Shown here in pieces: positions 5,989-6,082 of a stretch of 6,082 bases of DNA. Below the pieces are notes generated by a model that was given only the letters and a program-made list of their open reading frames with translations, was not told where the DNA came from and searched no databases. Source of the DNA: an uncultured Ruminococcus sp. GTDB taxonomy: Bacteria; Bacillota; Clostridia; Oscillospirales; Ruminococcaceae. The DNA is taken from positions 1 to 6,082 of the forward strand of contig CAMWOX010000104.1 in assembly GCA_947175975.1 (NCBI GenBank), read 5' to 3'. Numbering within the stretch: position 1 is the first letter of the stretch; each line of letters opens with the position of its first letter. The translations under genes and the position numbers were made by a program.

Positions 5989-6082
5989 TCATGAACTGAT
6001 CGGGAAATTTTCCTGTCCGAGGAGATGGACCAGGAGTTTCAGGACGTTCATAGAATCCGAAAGTGTGATCTTGCCGTCCTGG
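5989..6082 (-). CDS. C-terminal end of a probable dockerin-bearing (EF-hand-like) protein, cut by the window edge
   Basis: The last 30 codons of a minus-strand gene that enters from beyond the right edge and stops at TGA 5991-5989. The visible tail opens QDGKITLSDSMNVLKLLVHL and ends with a ten-residue tail. DGKIxxxD followed by a leucine-rich helix matches a type I dockerin calcium-binding repeat: the D of DGK at loop position 5, G at 6, I at 8, D at 12, then the F-helix. Dockerins anchor secreted carbohydrate-active enzymes to cohesin scaffolds; related EF-hand repeats also occur in other clostridial surface proteins. Third codon positions are G/C in 19 of 30 codons, as expected for a real frame. 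The codon just outside the window ends in C, which would suit Asn or Asp at loop position 3. A second frame is also open (stop at 5975) but lacks family resemblance. With 30 residues the family call stays tentative and the enzyme is unknown. Confidence 0.6.
   Translation of the reverse strand, partial: QDGKITLSDSMNVLKLLVHLLGQENFPISS

Noticed and set aside
1..6082. CRISPR array, tRNA or rRNA genes, insertion sequence, transposase or phage genes
   Set aside because: No regularly spaced repeats, no tRNA-like cloverleaf, and no mobile-element protein was noticed on either strand by reading; nearly all of the window is covered by the genes listed.

Overview
This window most likely comes from a Gram-positive anaerobe of the class Clostridia, probably a Ruminococcus-like member of the Oscillospiraceae. 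The evidence is moderate-to-low GC, strong AAGGAG-type ribosome binding sites, TTG starts, SigA-type extended -10 promoters, a clostridial-style single-chain PurL of 1234 residues, and the tail of what looks like a dockerin-bearing secreted protein at the right edge. The genus is an inference; the phylum is well supported.

Layout. Bases 1-86 hold an extended -10 promoter and the leader of the first gene. Bases 87-1613 (+) encode a response regulator with the order REC, HD-GYP phosphodiesterase, helical linker, PAS-like C-terminal domain. After a 71-base gap that carries a good ribosome binding site and a possible 13-codon leader ORF, bases 1685-2050 (+) encode a stand-alone histidine phosphotransfer (HPt) protein. 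A perfect 14-bp hairpin at 2054-2085 separates this plus-strand pair from the convergent purL gene (5811-2107, minus strand) and probably terminates both. Upstream of purL (5812-5928) lie a well-spaced promoter, a small inverted repeat at the predicted transcript start, and a strong ribosome binding site. Next comes a second hairpin flanked by A/T tracts (5929-5962), which suits the end of the last gene. That gene is a minus-strand fragment (5989-6082) ending in a dockerin or EF-hand-like repeat.

How the genes work together. The regulator and the HPt protein look like a phosphorelay pair feeding into c-di-GMP hydrolysis. The HPt protein would move phosphate to or from the REC domain, and the HD-GYP domain has a complete metal-ligand set. 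No sensor kinase lies in the window. purL (fourth step of de novo purine synthesis) is an independent housekeeping unit, and the dockerin-like gene appears unrelated to it.

I do not see a clearly new biological system. The points most worth a second look are the translationally coupled leader ORF before the HPt gene, the Lys-to-Arg change in the receiver domain, the REC/HD-GYP/PAS-like architecture, the 13-base promoter core shared by the regulator and purL, the hairpin at the purL transcript start, and the dockerin-like tail cut by the window edge.
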